Shown: in pieces, positions 1 through 11,880 of the stretch
How positions within the stretch are numbered: the first letter of the stretch is position 1
How the letters are laid out: each line of letters begins with the position of its first letter
From: Botryotinia globosa
Taxonomy: Eukaryota; Ascomycota; Leotiomycetes; Helotiales; Sclerotiniaceae
Assembly: GCA_014898425.1 (NCBI GenBank)
Contig: RCSZ01000016.1
Coordinates: forward strand, 1,528,270 to 1,592,269
Length of the DNA: 64,000 nt
Reading direction: 5' to 3'
The notes under the pieces: generated by a model
The model's database searches: none
Seen by the model: the letters and a program-made list of their open reading frames with translations, nothing else
What the model was told of the DNA's origin: nothing
Made by a program: the position numbers and the translations under genes

Positions 1-2664
1 ATGCACGCACTGCAAAGCTTATGCGTATATTTCGAGGTTCAAGTGCAACAAGAGTGGCAAGGTTCTGTGTCTTCTCCACGCGGGTACTTACGAATGTTGC
101 GATGTCACCGAAGCAGAAAGATTTGCGGGTACTGACCATACTCTTCATTACCGTCGTACAGAAGAAGCCATTTCAACTATGCACCAAAAGGTCGCTGATA
201 AAGCAGGTTTGCCTGAAATCTGGGAAGAAAAGGTGGAAAAGTTTCTCGAAGAAGATGCCACTCCGTCGTTGAAAACTTTGCGGACCCTTTTGAATGAAGG
301 AGAGCGCATTCCGTATGATTTACCGTCTCTCCCTTCACTTAGGAAATTTGTTGATCGTTGTAACGAATGGGTGGAAGAAGCAACAAACTACACCGTGCGA
401 AAACAGCAGAACCGACGAAAGAACGAAAAGGTCTGGCGTAAGGGCAGTAGAGCCGCAGAAATGGAAGAAAGAGACCGTGAATTAAGAAAATTTGAAAACG
501 TTGTCAAGTTATTGAAAGATGCGGATAGAATTGGCTTTCATTGTCCAGAGGTTGATCAACTACGAGAGCGAGCGGATGCCATCACAAAGTTTCAGACCGA
601 TGCCAGAGCGGCTTTAGCCCACCCAAGTTCACGTCGTACGACTGAGTTCGAAGAACTTCTCGAAGTTGGACGAGGATTCAATGTCGACATGGTCGAGATT
701 GACAAGCTTGAGAAGGAAGTTCAACAAATGAAGTGGAATGATCGAGCCCGTGATAATCGTGGAATCTTTCTTTCTCTCAAGGAAGTCAGCGACATCATCG
801 ACGAAGCTACCAAACTTCAAGTTTCCGACTATAACGATTACTTGAGCTACTACAAGGAACAGAAGATCGCTGGTATGAATTGGGAAATAAAAGCCAAAGA
901 AGTGATCGGCGCAGAGACTGTTCACTATCCACAACTGGAAGCTTTGTCTCAACAAGCTCAGGCTGCGTCGCTCCCTGTATCACAAGAAACATTGGCCAAG
1001 GTTGATCAAATCCTGAACAAGCATCGAGAAGTTCATAAACAGATCGTTTCGCTCTATGACCGTTGTAGAGATCCCGATTTCATGAAACGTCCTGCCTATG
1101 CAGAGGTTGCTCTTCTTCAGAAGGAACTCCAAGGATTGGGTAGTAAACCAAGCGGTACTCTTGATTTGGAAAAAGAAATCAAGCGACACGAGGATTGGAT
1201 GCGGGAAGGGAAGAAACTATTTGGCAAGGCCAATGCCCCTCTACATATCCTCAAACAACATATGGAGTATGTTATGGAACGAAATGTGGATTGCTTCGAT
1301 ATCAGTCAGGACAAGCCACGACTTCCGGCTGAGCCATTATCTCGCGAACCTTCTCCTTCAAACGACAAATTACACAGCTGGGAAGATCCAAGATTTCGGG
1401 AGGTATTTTGTATCTGTCGAAGAATTGAAGCCGGTATGATGATTGAGTGTGAGCTCTGTCACGAATGGTCAGTTATTCGTCTCTTTTCCCTGGGGTCTTG
1501 CTAATTGAGAATAGGTATCATGGCAAATGCTTAAAGATTGCTCGTGGCAAAGTTAAGGATGATGATAAATATACTTGTCCAATTTGTGATTGGCGCGTCA
1601 AGATCCCTCGCGATGCGGCTAGACCAAAACTCGAAGATCTTCAAACATGGCAGGATAAGATTCCGTCATTGCCATTCCAGCCAGATGAAGAGGCTATCCT
1701 CGAATCAATCATAAACAATGCTCAGGAATTCCGAAATCATATTGCACCCTATTGTAATCCAGTCATGTCAACAGCAGACGAATCCGAAACCCAACGATTC
1801 TATTTGCGAAAGATTGAAGGTTCAGAAATCTTACTTGCTTATGAAACCAACTTCTTCAGGCAAGAACTTCACAAATGGTCACCAGTCGCTCCAGATCCTC
1901 CGCCAGTACTTGAATCTTCGAAATCCACACGAAAGCCTAGACCAACAAAACTTCAAAAGTTGATGGCACAGCATGGTGTTAATGACCCTGAAGCTCTACC
2001 ACAAAATTTGAGAACCAAACCTCATAACTTCAAAAGGAAGAGTAGTGAGCCTAGTGGGAGTCGACCAATGCCTTTACAACCTGCTCCGGGAAGATCACAG
2101 CCTGGAACCCCTACTACTCATAGTTTTGGAACTAGTTCTGGACCAAGCATGGCAAGTATGGGCTCACATGGTCCGATTCTGAGTGGTCTCCCAAATGCTC
2201 ATGACCATGCGCATCCTTATGCATCTTATGGCCACGATCCGTATACCAGCATGGCGGCTTCGGCAAATCCATCTCCGGCTTTCGCGCCACATGCTTATCT
2301 GAATGCAAACGGTACCCCTACATTCGGACATGCATCTCCTCGACAACCAAATATCTTCAATGAGGCAGGATTGTCAAGGATGGATCCTTCTGTTTCACTC
2401 CATAGTCCAATGAGAGATAACTTTGTAATGGGTGTTAGTAATGTTGGTCATACTCCTCTAGGTGTTACCGCTGGCGAAGACAAACTTCTGGGAGATAGGA
2501 TGTTTGAACAACTTACAAATGTCAGTGGAGATGAGGAGCCGATCGGGAATAAAGAGACAACATCGATTGATAGGAAACCAATAGATGATGATAAAGATGC
2601 AGCCGACGCGACTAAATGGGATATGGAAAATAATAATATCGAGATGTTCTTCGATGCACCTTGA
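1..2664 (+). CDS. kdmB: KDM5/JARID1-type histone H3K4 demethylase, C-terminal part (truncated by window start)
   Basis: Open from base 2 without a start, so the 5' part (JmjN/JmjC expected) lies outside the window. Exons are 2-1467 and 1515-2664. The intron at 1468-1514 (GTCAGT...CTAATTG...ATAG) falls inside the PHD finger, and splicing restores the C-H-E-W-Y-H zinc-ligand core. Domains seen in order are the end of a C5HC2 zinc finger (bases 2-110, C-x2-C ... C-L-L-H ... Y-E-C-C), a long helical PLU-1-like region (about 200-1300) and a PHD finger (about 1408-1600, F-C-I-C ... C-P-I-C-D-W). A low-complexity tail rich in Ser, Pro, Gly and His follows. The order C5HC2, PLU-1, PHD is diagnostic of KDM5/Lid2/Rum1 proteins, nuclear chromatin regulators that remove H3K4 methylation. 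The symbol follows the Aspergillus ortholog name and is by homology only. The catalytic JmjC domain is not visible here. Confidence 0.88.
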
Positions 2665-3792
2665 TTAGTGCAATGGTTGGTCATTTGCGGCATTTGCGGC
2701 ATTTGCAATCACACCAAAAGTCATCTAGGATTCATGACTAGCGAAGGAAAACATAGAAATGGCAAAGGGGGCCGGCTGGTAGCATACATATGGTGTTCAG
2801 TTCCGTGGGATGGTTACTTTATGGATTCAAGGCGTTTTTTATGGGATCGGGCTCCAAACTTTGACTTTCCTTACGATGTATCATTTCATGAGTTGATTCC
2901 TTATCTTCTCATCTCATGCATGAATTAATGGATCGAGTGTCGGAATGGATTTGGTTTGGGTTTGCTATTGTGTGTAGGTCTCGGTACGCGTCAGAGTTTA
3001 CACAATACAGAGATAGATGAGGATTGAGGTAATCGCATACATACATTTGGGTTTATATTTACACTGCAATCGGTGGATCTATGGTGGGGGATTGCTATCT
3101 TCGCTTTGCTTTTTCTGGTGGGTGGTATTGTGTGAGGCGAAAATGGGCATGCGGGAACGGGCCGAGTTTTGCTGGGGAGCATTTTTGGGTTAACAGCGAT
3201 AGCTCGCTTTGGCTGGTAGGGTGTGTAGCTAGAACGGGTGGTTTTTTATGATGCATAGAGAGAGAGTGGTGTGATGGTTATCTTCGCAACATGGTGGTAT
3301 AATACAACATGAAATAATACTTGTGCTGATGCAGTGAATAAAAACATCAGAAATGTGTTATCTACTCTTGCCTTTCCTCGATGAAAATACTCGACTTACG
3401 CAAAACTCGTTCCAACATATGGTTATGCCCCGCAAACTATGAAAGCATTGAATACATTGATTCCCTTTTATGTTAGAGGTTCGATTTATATATACATATA
3501 TAATGATAAATGAAGAGTCATTAGTTGTATTGCATATGCATGTGTTTCACCCTAACCATTGGTTACATCTGGAACAAACTCAATCAAAAATAGACTCGTG
3601 AGAAAATAGCTATGCCTCGAGAGAGCAAAAAAATCCTGTAATGACAGTCCAAACACGGAAAACAAAATGCATAAATCTCAGACCCATAAGTTACAACCCA
3701 TTTGTGAAGCCATCGCTCCGAAACTTCTAAACCTCCTCTTATCCAACACATGAGTAGACAAACCCAAATTGTCGTACAATTCCTCCAGACTA
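2665..3792. other. intergenic, convergent 3' ends
   Basis: Lies between the 3' end of the KDM5 gene and the 3' end of the leftward secreted-protein pseudogene. It holds AT-rich 3'UTR-like sequence and a short TATATA run near 3490-3505. I see no coding signature or repeat in it. Confidence 0.6.
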
Positions 3793-5727
3793 TCAGAGAA
3801 AGCTCTCGTAAGATCTGGCTATGAAAAGTTGTAATAACTCCTGAGAACACGGTGGGCAACTCTTCAACCAATCTTGGATAGGGTGAGAAGCATAATCGAG
3901 GAATTTATGGCCCCAGGCATCTTGAGCACATACTGATTCCATGTTAGTGTCAATTCTAGACTGCGACTTCCATCATACGACCCCCTCCATCGCCTTCGGC
4001 TATAGTGTAGTAAGAGAGAAGAGAGGAATCTACTCACGGCAATCGCAAGGAGGATCCTTGTGCATATCATCACTCTGTTTCCAATTGTAACCTTGCAATT
4101 CACAGACGGGCAAGGGGAAAAATCCAGCGGTGAAATATGCTTTGTTAGCGTCATTGTTGCCGACGAATTCACGCGCCATGTTGTTCATGTGCCAGGTGAT
4201 ATCTTTGTACGCGTCGAGACCATGACCGGTGTACATATTGTAGGTGCTGGTGTAGAGTTGTTGGAGTTCTGAGAGAGAGTTGGTGGGAAAGTTGAGGAGG
4301 AATAGGAGGGAGAAATGAATCAGTGGGAAAAGGGAAACGAACGAATATTGAATCCCCCAATAGAAGCGACTTTCCCATTGTCAATACCCGTCGGAGCAGA
4401 AAACTTGGAGTTGTTGTCAACACCTGCTAAAATCATCATGCCCTTCTCACCGCAATATCTTCTGGGATCACCAGCATTCTTCCCTCCGGTATTACCGTGC
4501 CATCCTGAACAATGTTTGACGACATCCGGGATGTAGATGAAGAATGCATTTTGCGCTTCTCAATATGCTTGTAGAAGTTTGATAGCTGCATAGCGGGAGA
4601 AAAGTCCATCAAGACCATTCTCGCCACCAACATAAGCTTGTAGGACTTCGTCGCCGGCGAATGCACCGCCAGTGAGGAGATCTTTCAACTAGACGACAAA
4701 GTTAGTTGGTCAATCCCTCGCACAGACTGCAAAGCATGCGGGAAAAAGATCAACATACAGTCCCCACACTATTCCCATTCACCTGTCCATTCGAAAACGT
4801 TCCATTGTGCGAAAATTCCAGCGAGCTCAACGCCAATTGTTTCATCACCGGTAAGTAATCCGAAAATTCCAACACGCTCAATTCATCCGATTCCTTGCTA
4901 TCTTGGATATCGTTCGCGATGGTGCCGGCTAAACTGGCTGTTCCGGGGGCGATTCCTGTTCCAATTGTGAGCATGCCGGCGGTGATTTGTGTACCGAGTA
5001 CCGGAAGAGTAAAGGCGAGGGCTCCGGGCACCCAGCAAGTTCCGATTACGGCTGCGACGGCGAGACCGCCGGAGATAAATGTCACTGCGTTTTTGGCACC
5101 GATTTTGGCACCAGGGGTGGTGGGAGCGAAGTTCTAGATGAAGCTGTTAGTAATCTTTTCTTTTTTCATTATGAAGGGAAGATTTCAAAAGAACGTACAG
5201 ATTGAAAATCCGCACTCGTCTGCGTAAGCGTGTCGAGCAAATTACTCATGACTTTTTCCCATTGCAGATACATCTGCTGCACATTCATCATTGCTTTGAT
5301 TCCCAACCAACCCTGTTCCTTCTCTGCGGTTGTTCCGCTCAGCTTCGCTCAGCGCGCTACAGCTTGCGGGGGTGGTGTCGCAGTTATCGAAACTGTTGGG
5401 ACAGTAGAAATCTACATTGTAGCGGTTGCCGAATGCTTGGTGGAAATCGAAATTGGGATCGCTCATTCCGGTAGAGAACATGTCGCTGATTAGTTGGTCC
5501 ATGTTGTGGGATGCCCATGTGTCGCGGTTGAGAGTGATGGGGCCATTGCCGCAGTTGTCGGAGGCGCCGCCGCCGTTGTTGGGCTGGATGGCGAAGACTC
5601 CGGGGTTGAAGTTGGAGGGGACGAGAGCGAGTGCTTCGCGGACTTCTATGGGGGTGGGAGAAGCGGAGATTGTGAAGACTTGGGAGAAGAGAAGACTGAG
5701 GATGGCCTGGGATTTGGAAGAATGCAT
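3793..5727 (-). pseudogene. secreted protein of unknown function, broken by a 10-bp duplication and a nonsense codon
   Basis: The ATG at 5727 opens a clear signal peptide (MHSSKSQAILSLLF core, Ala-Ser-Pro cleavage area). Reconstructed exons are 5727-5199, 5133-4759, 4688-4343, 4268-4038 and 3932-3793. All introns are GT-AG and phase-consistent. The product would be a Cys-containing extracellular protein with a central Gly/Ala/Val/Ile-rich hydrophobic stretch (about 5085-4930) that could be membrane-active or a buried core. Two lesions are visible. First, an imperfect 10-bp tandem duplication at 5336-5355 (CGCTCAGCTT then CGCTCAGCGC on +) shifts the frame in exon 1, and dropping one unit restores it. 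Second, an in-frame TGA at 4562-4560 in exon 3 lies between conserved-looking sequence on both sides, probably a former Trp codon. The family resembles uncharacterised fungal secreted proteins, but I do not recognise it securely. A strain polymorphism is possible. Confidence 0.6.
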
Positions 5728-8225
5728 TTTGAAGTTATTGGAAGAAAGAGGAAAGAAAGATTTTGGAGAATGAAGAAGAGAAGGAAATTGAAAGAATGTG
5801 TTTTCAATCAAGGAAATAAGGAGAAAAAAAGGAATCAAAAAGTTAATAGAGAAGATACCAAAGAAAGATATGCGAAGAGATATGCGTTCTGTAAGATGAA
5901 GACTCAAATTGACAGCGATTTATGCACTTTTTATATCCTCGAATTTTTGATTCTCCTTCATGACGACTTGCTAGAATCCAAGATGCCAAGATCATTACTC
6001 GCAAGAAGGATTTGATATATCAGCTTAAAAATGTATGAAAAGCGTCGAAATTTTGCATTTGGCTCAAAATACATCGCATACATGATGTTAACCTTGGCTG
6101 GCGTTAGCAGCCCTAAGAACATCTAAAGCGCCATTTCTGAGGTTCTACACATGGAGAATGCTCATAGCCCTGCTCAAAGACAAGCCAAGCGCGTATATCC
6201 AAACCTAGATGACGACGTGATAGGATGCTGAGAGGCTGATGATTGGATAGGCTATTCCACTATTTTCATCCTTTCAGTCATTCTATTACTTGAGGTCTGA
6301 AAAGTAATGAGATAATCTCCAAAACCACTTGAAATAGTTGGCGAAATGACTTTTAGAGTATGGTAATCTGAATCTATTCCATAGGCTATCTAAATCATCA
6401 GCTCTGTGAATTGGGATGATAATATGATTGATGTGTAGTAAGCTTATGCCAAGTTTTCCCCCAGATGTATTTGCGTTGCGGCTCGGCCTTCAGGATTGAT
6501 GATTAAGTGTGAGCCAAGAGCGCCGCCGTGTCGCCAAGAGAGTACAATGAGGGATGGGATGGATTACTGCTCATGATTCTAAGCTTTAAATATCCAATCA
6601 ATGCAGGTACGATTTTGGAGGAAGATTTAAGAAGCCACTAAATTCGCCAATCCAATTGGCGTTGGTGATTTTTTATGACTGGCTACCTGGCACTCGGGAA
6701 GTGCTTATTTGAGCCTATAAAACCATTTCAATGTCGAGTTCCTTTCGAACGACATACATGTACTCGTGTGAAGTGTGAATTATTCTACCACTTGGTCTTT
6801 GACTAGCCAGATGTTCATTCGTCGATAAATATATTCCCACACTTGCGTGAGTTTACATGTTACAAAATGAATGCCATTCAGGAGCAGCGGGTTATTAACA
6901 CACTGTATATTTAACAATGATATTTGGATGTTTAGGACTCGGATTGATTTTTGAGAATCATATGCCAGGGTAAGAAGCTTTTTTGGTATCAAGCCTTCGT
7001 GTAAAGCTTCTCTTTGATTCATTAGGAACTGAAGATATCTCAATGAGCGGTTTTAGCAGCTGACAGAATGTGTCAAACCCAAAAAAAAACCTGACCAAAG
7101 AAAAAATTAATGGCCCAATCGTACCTTGCCATCGATTTAGAGATGCAGTGACTGGTCAGCTCTAGCAATGCCACCTCGCCGTCTCGCACCGTGGTAGTAA
7201 TGACGATCTTGAGTTCATACTTTGGCGTCTCAATCCAAGATTATTCCTATTGTCCTGACAAGGAAACAATATATATGGAACTCATGACAGTTTAGATGGA
7301 AATCTTCCTGATATTGCGAGACCGTTTGGAGAGATATTATGTTGCAACTATGCCAGATGTAACGCCACGATTTGAACCAAGAAAACACATAGTATAAAAT
7401 ATATTGAAATTTTACCCTGGATGTAGACTGACTATTTATGACTAGAGAGTGATCGTGAGAGACTACCTCAATATTATCATGCACAAAGTGAGTGAAGTAT
7501 GAACATAACTGAATCTTCTCCATGTTCTTAATCAAGGAGGGTATTCTAAGAGCCATGATCCCAAATTAAGTGACTCAGTAAATTATGTAGAACACCCAAG
7601 AAAGAGGGATAGCAAGCACGTATTCTCGTAACAGAAGGGGTCTATTGCCTGCTTCAGTCTCAAATATCGAGATATTGACTCGAATACCAGGCTATAGTCG
7701 ATCTTTTCCGTCGAACGGGCGCGAGATGAATCGAACTTTAGATTCTGCTGGGACTGTTGAGCTCAGTGGTTGGTTCACAAGCGCCAGCCCAGGGGTAAGA
7801 TCATGGAATACTCAATAGGGCTCAATGCAACGAAGGGATAGCCCATATATGATCAGAGATGAATTGAAAGAAAGAGATAGCAACTGAAACAGGCCATCAT
7901 CAGGATGGAAGGTCGCCGTGTTGACCATCATATCGCGAATTGAATTTATAATTGGAAGTTGAAAATATAAATGTCCGGAAGATGATACATGAAAAGGGAA
8001 GATAAAGCCAGGCTTGAGAGATGTATAAGAGTAGTTATAAGGCGACAACATGCAATTACACATTGAGCAAGATAGAAATAGAATATGAATGTCTTCATGT
8101 CAATCAAACATGGAGTTTCCGCACTGAACTGATCTTACTCACTCTCAAGATGTAATTTACAGAATGTGGGTAAACCTGCTTGAAATTACCTCGATGAATG
8201 AAAGGAATACCACGAGTCAACTTGT
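5728..8225. other. gene desert, left part
   Basis: About 2.5 kb upstream of the secreted-protein locus with ordinary base composition. Open frames are short, lack family resemblance and have no coherent splice context. The first few hundred bases presumably hold the promoter of the leftward pseudogene. I see no transposon ends. Confidence 0.55.
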
Positions 8226-8289
8226 AAAAATGAGATGTGCAACGAATATCTTCTATATTGTCAAGATATCTTGAAGCCCCCAATGCAAA

Positions 8290-8480
8290 CAAGAGAGCGA
8301 GTCAACATCAAAAATTGACACATGCAACAAACATTCAAAAGTCTTCACCAGAAAGAACTGCGAGTCAACATTCAATATTTCAGACATGCAACAAACATTC
8401 AGAGAACACGAAAGTCTCCACCAGAAAGACCTGCGAGTCAACATATGAAATTTCAGATATGCAACGAAACCAAGGTTCCA
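8290..8480 (+). repeat. degenerate tandem repeat, period about 65-73 bp
   Basis: Two good copies start at about 8341 and 8413 (GTCTYCACCAGAAAGAMCTG followed by GCGAGTCAACAT, then TTTCAGAYATGCAAC). A poorer copy lies to the left (8297-8335), and a diverged one follows at about 8540-8575. Each unit contains one CGAGTCAAC box and one TGCAAC box. This is where the dispersed motif of the surrounding desert is densest. Confidence 0.65.
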
Positions 8481-9307
8481 TCTGGCGGTGCGAATACGAA
8501 GAGGCCAGAAGGAGATTATACCCACAACGAAAAGGTACGACTCGTACGAGTCAACGTTCAGGTATGCAACAAAGGGCCTTTTCCCATGCTGCGCTTCTAG
8601 AAGTCGGAGATGTCCGTAATGTTTCCACAATTTAGAGAAAGAACTCGGGGTAAGATGGCGCGAGTACAAGTATCCACCGATGTGCACAAAGCTCAGCGAG
8701 GTGTGCAACCTCACCACGACTCAGACTCAGTCATTAGACGTGCAACAAAATAATTTCATGGACGGATGAACCAATACAATGCTTTCTGCGGTGCAAAACT
8801 TTAATGCTGTGAAAGGAACTCCATTGTGTTGGATTAGAGGTGGAGTTAAAATGGTACAACAATTTGTGCCCTTGAGTCAGTTGTAAATGTGCAGTCGACG
8901 GTCTCCACCATGGCGTTTGTCATGGGATCTTAATTTAGAATGCATGGCCAACGGGTATGACCCGCATAATTGACAGGCATGACGCAAAGATGAGATGTGC
9001 AACAATTGTGCATAATATAGATATAAACTGTATACTCTCTCTCTCGTTGGGATATGGTAACAGTTGATGAGAGGGAATTCTGAGCGATAAACATGCAACT
9101 AATATTGCATGAATTGACGCTGTCACGGATGTATGTCCATATACCATCTTAATATTCCACAAGAAGAAGCATGTCCGAGAAGGGATACCACCCAATATGG
9201 CAGAAATGAGCGAGGCTAGCTGCCACGTTTTCCCTTGGAAATTGTTAGTGAGTAGAGCTGACTAGCCACCACACAAAACGATATTGATTATAAAGTTGTC
9301 ACAACTG

Positions 9308-9334
9308 CCACGACTCGTGGCCCACGAGTCGTGG
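9308..9334. promoter_or_regulatory. nested palindrome, two 13-bp inverted arms
   Basis: The left arm CCACGACTCGTGG (9308-9320) and right arm CCACGAGTCGTGG (9322-9334) are exact reverse complements with a 1-base spacer. Each arm is itself an odd palindrome (CCACGA-N-TCGTGG). The site could extrude a cruciform or bind two dimeric regulators. It lies at the point where the surrounding TGCAACAAA motif changes orientation. Confidence 0.6.
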
Positions 9335-11880
9335 TAATCTTACAAGGGGAAAACCTTTTTAAGGCCAGGCCCCACCATCTTAGATGGATGTACGCTTGGA
9401 TGGACTCGCCCATGAAAGGAAGGAGGAAAAATAACCCATGTTATTGAGGCTCTTATGCTTTAGCATATATGCGTCGCCAACGTTTGCCAACCCGACGGTC
9501 AACTGGAACAAATCCGCAATCATAGAACACGATGGGCTTGTTCTCTAAACCACCACTTAACTTTGTTGCATATCTAGAACGGAGACGGGCATACTTTCCG
9601 AACTTGTTAGTATTCCCGTGGATTCTGGAAGGCCGATATTGTAGGTGAGTGGTTGAAAATAATTCATGAAGGATCGCCGAGATGTGATATTTTCGACATC
9701 AGCGGCTGAGTTCTAAAACCTGGGGAGGCTTACGAACAACTACTGTAGCCGATCCATATCCAAAGAAGGCTGGGATATGAGATCGTCGTGATAGAACATA
9801 TTTCTTTCAGAGGTTCAGTGCTTGGTTCTAGTTTGCTGTTATGTTCTCTAAGTCCAATTCTAGATGGTCATAGATGACCTCAAAGCTTCCATATCAAAAG
9901 CTTCTCTTCTTCAGCCGGTTTCACACCCGTTTGTCCATAAACAAACCACATCGTCAGGCATCATCCTTGGACATCTAGGAAATGATCACAATTATACTTT
10001 TGATGGGAGAGGTAGCCTGGTAGGTGACTCGCGCATGTCTGTGACTAGTGGGAACCTTGATTGTCGGATCTTGGCTTGACTCTCGGGCTTCGTGGGTGTT
10101 GAACCGACATCATAATCTCATAATAATAGCTTCTGCAATCCAGAATGAATAATAGGAAAAGAAACTCGTTACTCTGTCCGTTATACCAAAGTCATTTCAA
10201 CCGATCGAGTTTCATGATCAAGTTCCATGCTCGGGATTGTTTCCATTTGCTGAGGGTGGTCTTAGTCATCCAAATGTTAGTAAGCACGCCACACTTATTA
10301 TGTTCCATGGATCTCATAGGAAGTTTCATTCAACCATACAACAAATTGACAACCATTACCACAACAGTACCATAAGAAAGAAGGATAGACTTGTTGCGTA
10401 TCTCAATTCTCAACATTTCCATTCGGCCAACAAGTTTTATCATGTTACATCCACTAGCTCCTCGAGGTCTCGGATTTCAAGCCATAATTCTTCCGGAATG
10501 GCATTGATGTTCAAGAGCCACCGTCAATGTTGCACGTCTTGATTCTCAACGTAACGCTTCGCTACTCAACCCCAGAACGGCCTCGAGAATTGATTGACTA
10601 GACGGGAGCTCGAGGTCGGGGCAGATAAATCTTTCGACGGTACTTTCTATTACAGCACAACGACAAAAATGTTCTCCTTCTGAACTCATCCGAAACAGTC
10701 ATCATTTCACCGAGAAAATCAAAGCATACACAAAAATTCACAACTACTTCAGCGCTGGTTTCAGTTGGACTCCCAAATCAAACACGAAAATGGCCAAAGG
10801 TCCAAGATGCCCCATTCAGCTTGGTATAGAGACAGCTTGTGATGTACCGGAAAAGATTGAAATGTTGCATATCTCAACATCTGGGCATTTTCAGATCTAC
10901 ACTTGGCAATAATTCAGAGCTCCAATTACGAACACAAGCATGTCTTGCATGACCATTCGGAGGACAAAATTGGACCCAGCCGAATTTGTACACTTCCCGT
11001 ACTCCCTATTGCCGCTACAACTACCCACAATTAGACATTGAAAGTCACAGAAAATTATTATTGTTGCATATCGAAGTATTTGCCAAGGGTGAATAGGGGC
11101 AATTGACAAGAATGGACTAAAGTAAAGACAGCCAATGCTTCATGTTTATCCCCAAGGTAACCACCCCCTCAGTGATTTAGATTTGGGAGCTCGGGAATTG
11201 TTTCCTCAATTTTCGTTGAGGTGAAATCACATGTCAACTATTCAAGATATCTTGATATGCCCCAACCTCTTATCATTGGAGTTAGTCTCTCATGGCACGA
11301 GAGGATTCTCAATTGGAAACATGTGGAGGTAGTTTCTGGATCTACAAATATTCTCTGCCTGCTTTGTTCTTACGTGCTCTCAATAGCACCAGCACCCGCA
11401 TCATGATATCCAGAATTCTTGGAACATTCAGCACCTCAATCAAATTGCCCCACTGGAATCGTATCGTCTCACCCACTTTCCCCTTACCATCAGTACTTGC
11501 GTAACTTTCGTTCTCAACGATTGTACCTGAAAGTCTCCATCAGGCTTATGCACTACTTTCGACTGTGAATACCTCGCTTGTTTGTTTTCTCGAATCAGAA
11601 TTTACACATTACTTCCTACTTTAATCTTTAATCTTTAATATAGATCATCTTGATTTTGTTGCACATCTCAGTTTCCATGGAAGCAGTGAGATTTTCCATT
11701 GCTTCTTTCGTTTTTCCATCGTCCGGTGTGAGTGGTCATTGCATTTTTGAGTTTTGAGTTTAGAGTTAGGGTGCCACATCATAGCACGTGTACTTCATTA
11801 ACACGTCGACGATCATGTGCACGACCCGGATAATTGGTAGATTTAAGGGAGGACTAATTTGTTGCAAATCGTAAGGTTAC

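Larger units (their letters stand above)
8226..11880. repeat. dispersed short motif TGAGATATGCAACAAA, orientation switching near 9.3 kb
   Basis: A motif near GA(T/C)(A/G)TGCAACAAA recurs many times. The forward form (TGCAAC on +) is at about 8238, 8323, 8387, 8460, 8565, 8704, 8741 and 8999. The inverted form (TTGTTGCAYRTCT) is at about 9563, 10391, 10528, 10863, 11061, 11657 and 11859. All copies left of about 9.1 kb read forward and all copies right of 9.5 kb read inverted, with a strong double palindrome between them at 9308-9334. Spacing is irregular, from tens to hundreds of bases. No coding explanation is seen, and the function is unknown. Confidence 0.55.

Noticed and set aside
8290..8590. 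Possible CRISPR-like array
   Set aside because: Repeat units are degenerate and unevenly spaced, spacers are related to each other, and the host is a eukaryote.
8253..8717. 154-codon minus-strand open frame with repeated F-V-A-Y-L-N-type phrases
   Set aside because: The repetition comes from the DNA tandem repeat. There is no domain, start context or splice structure.
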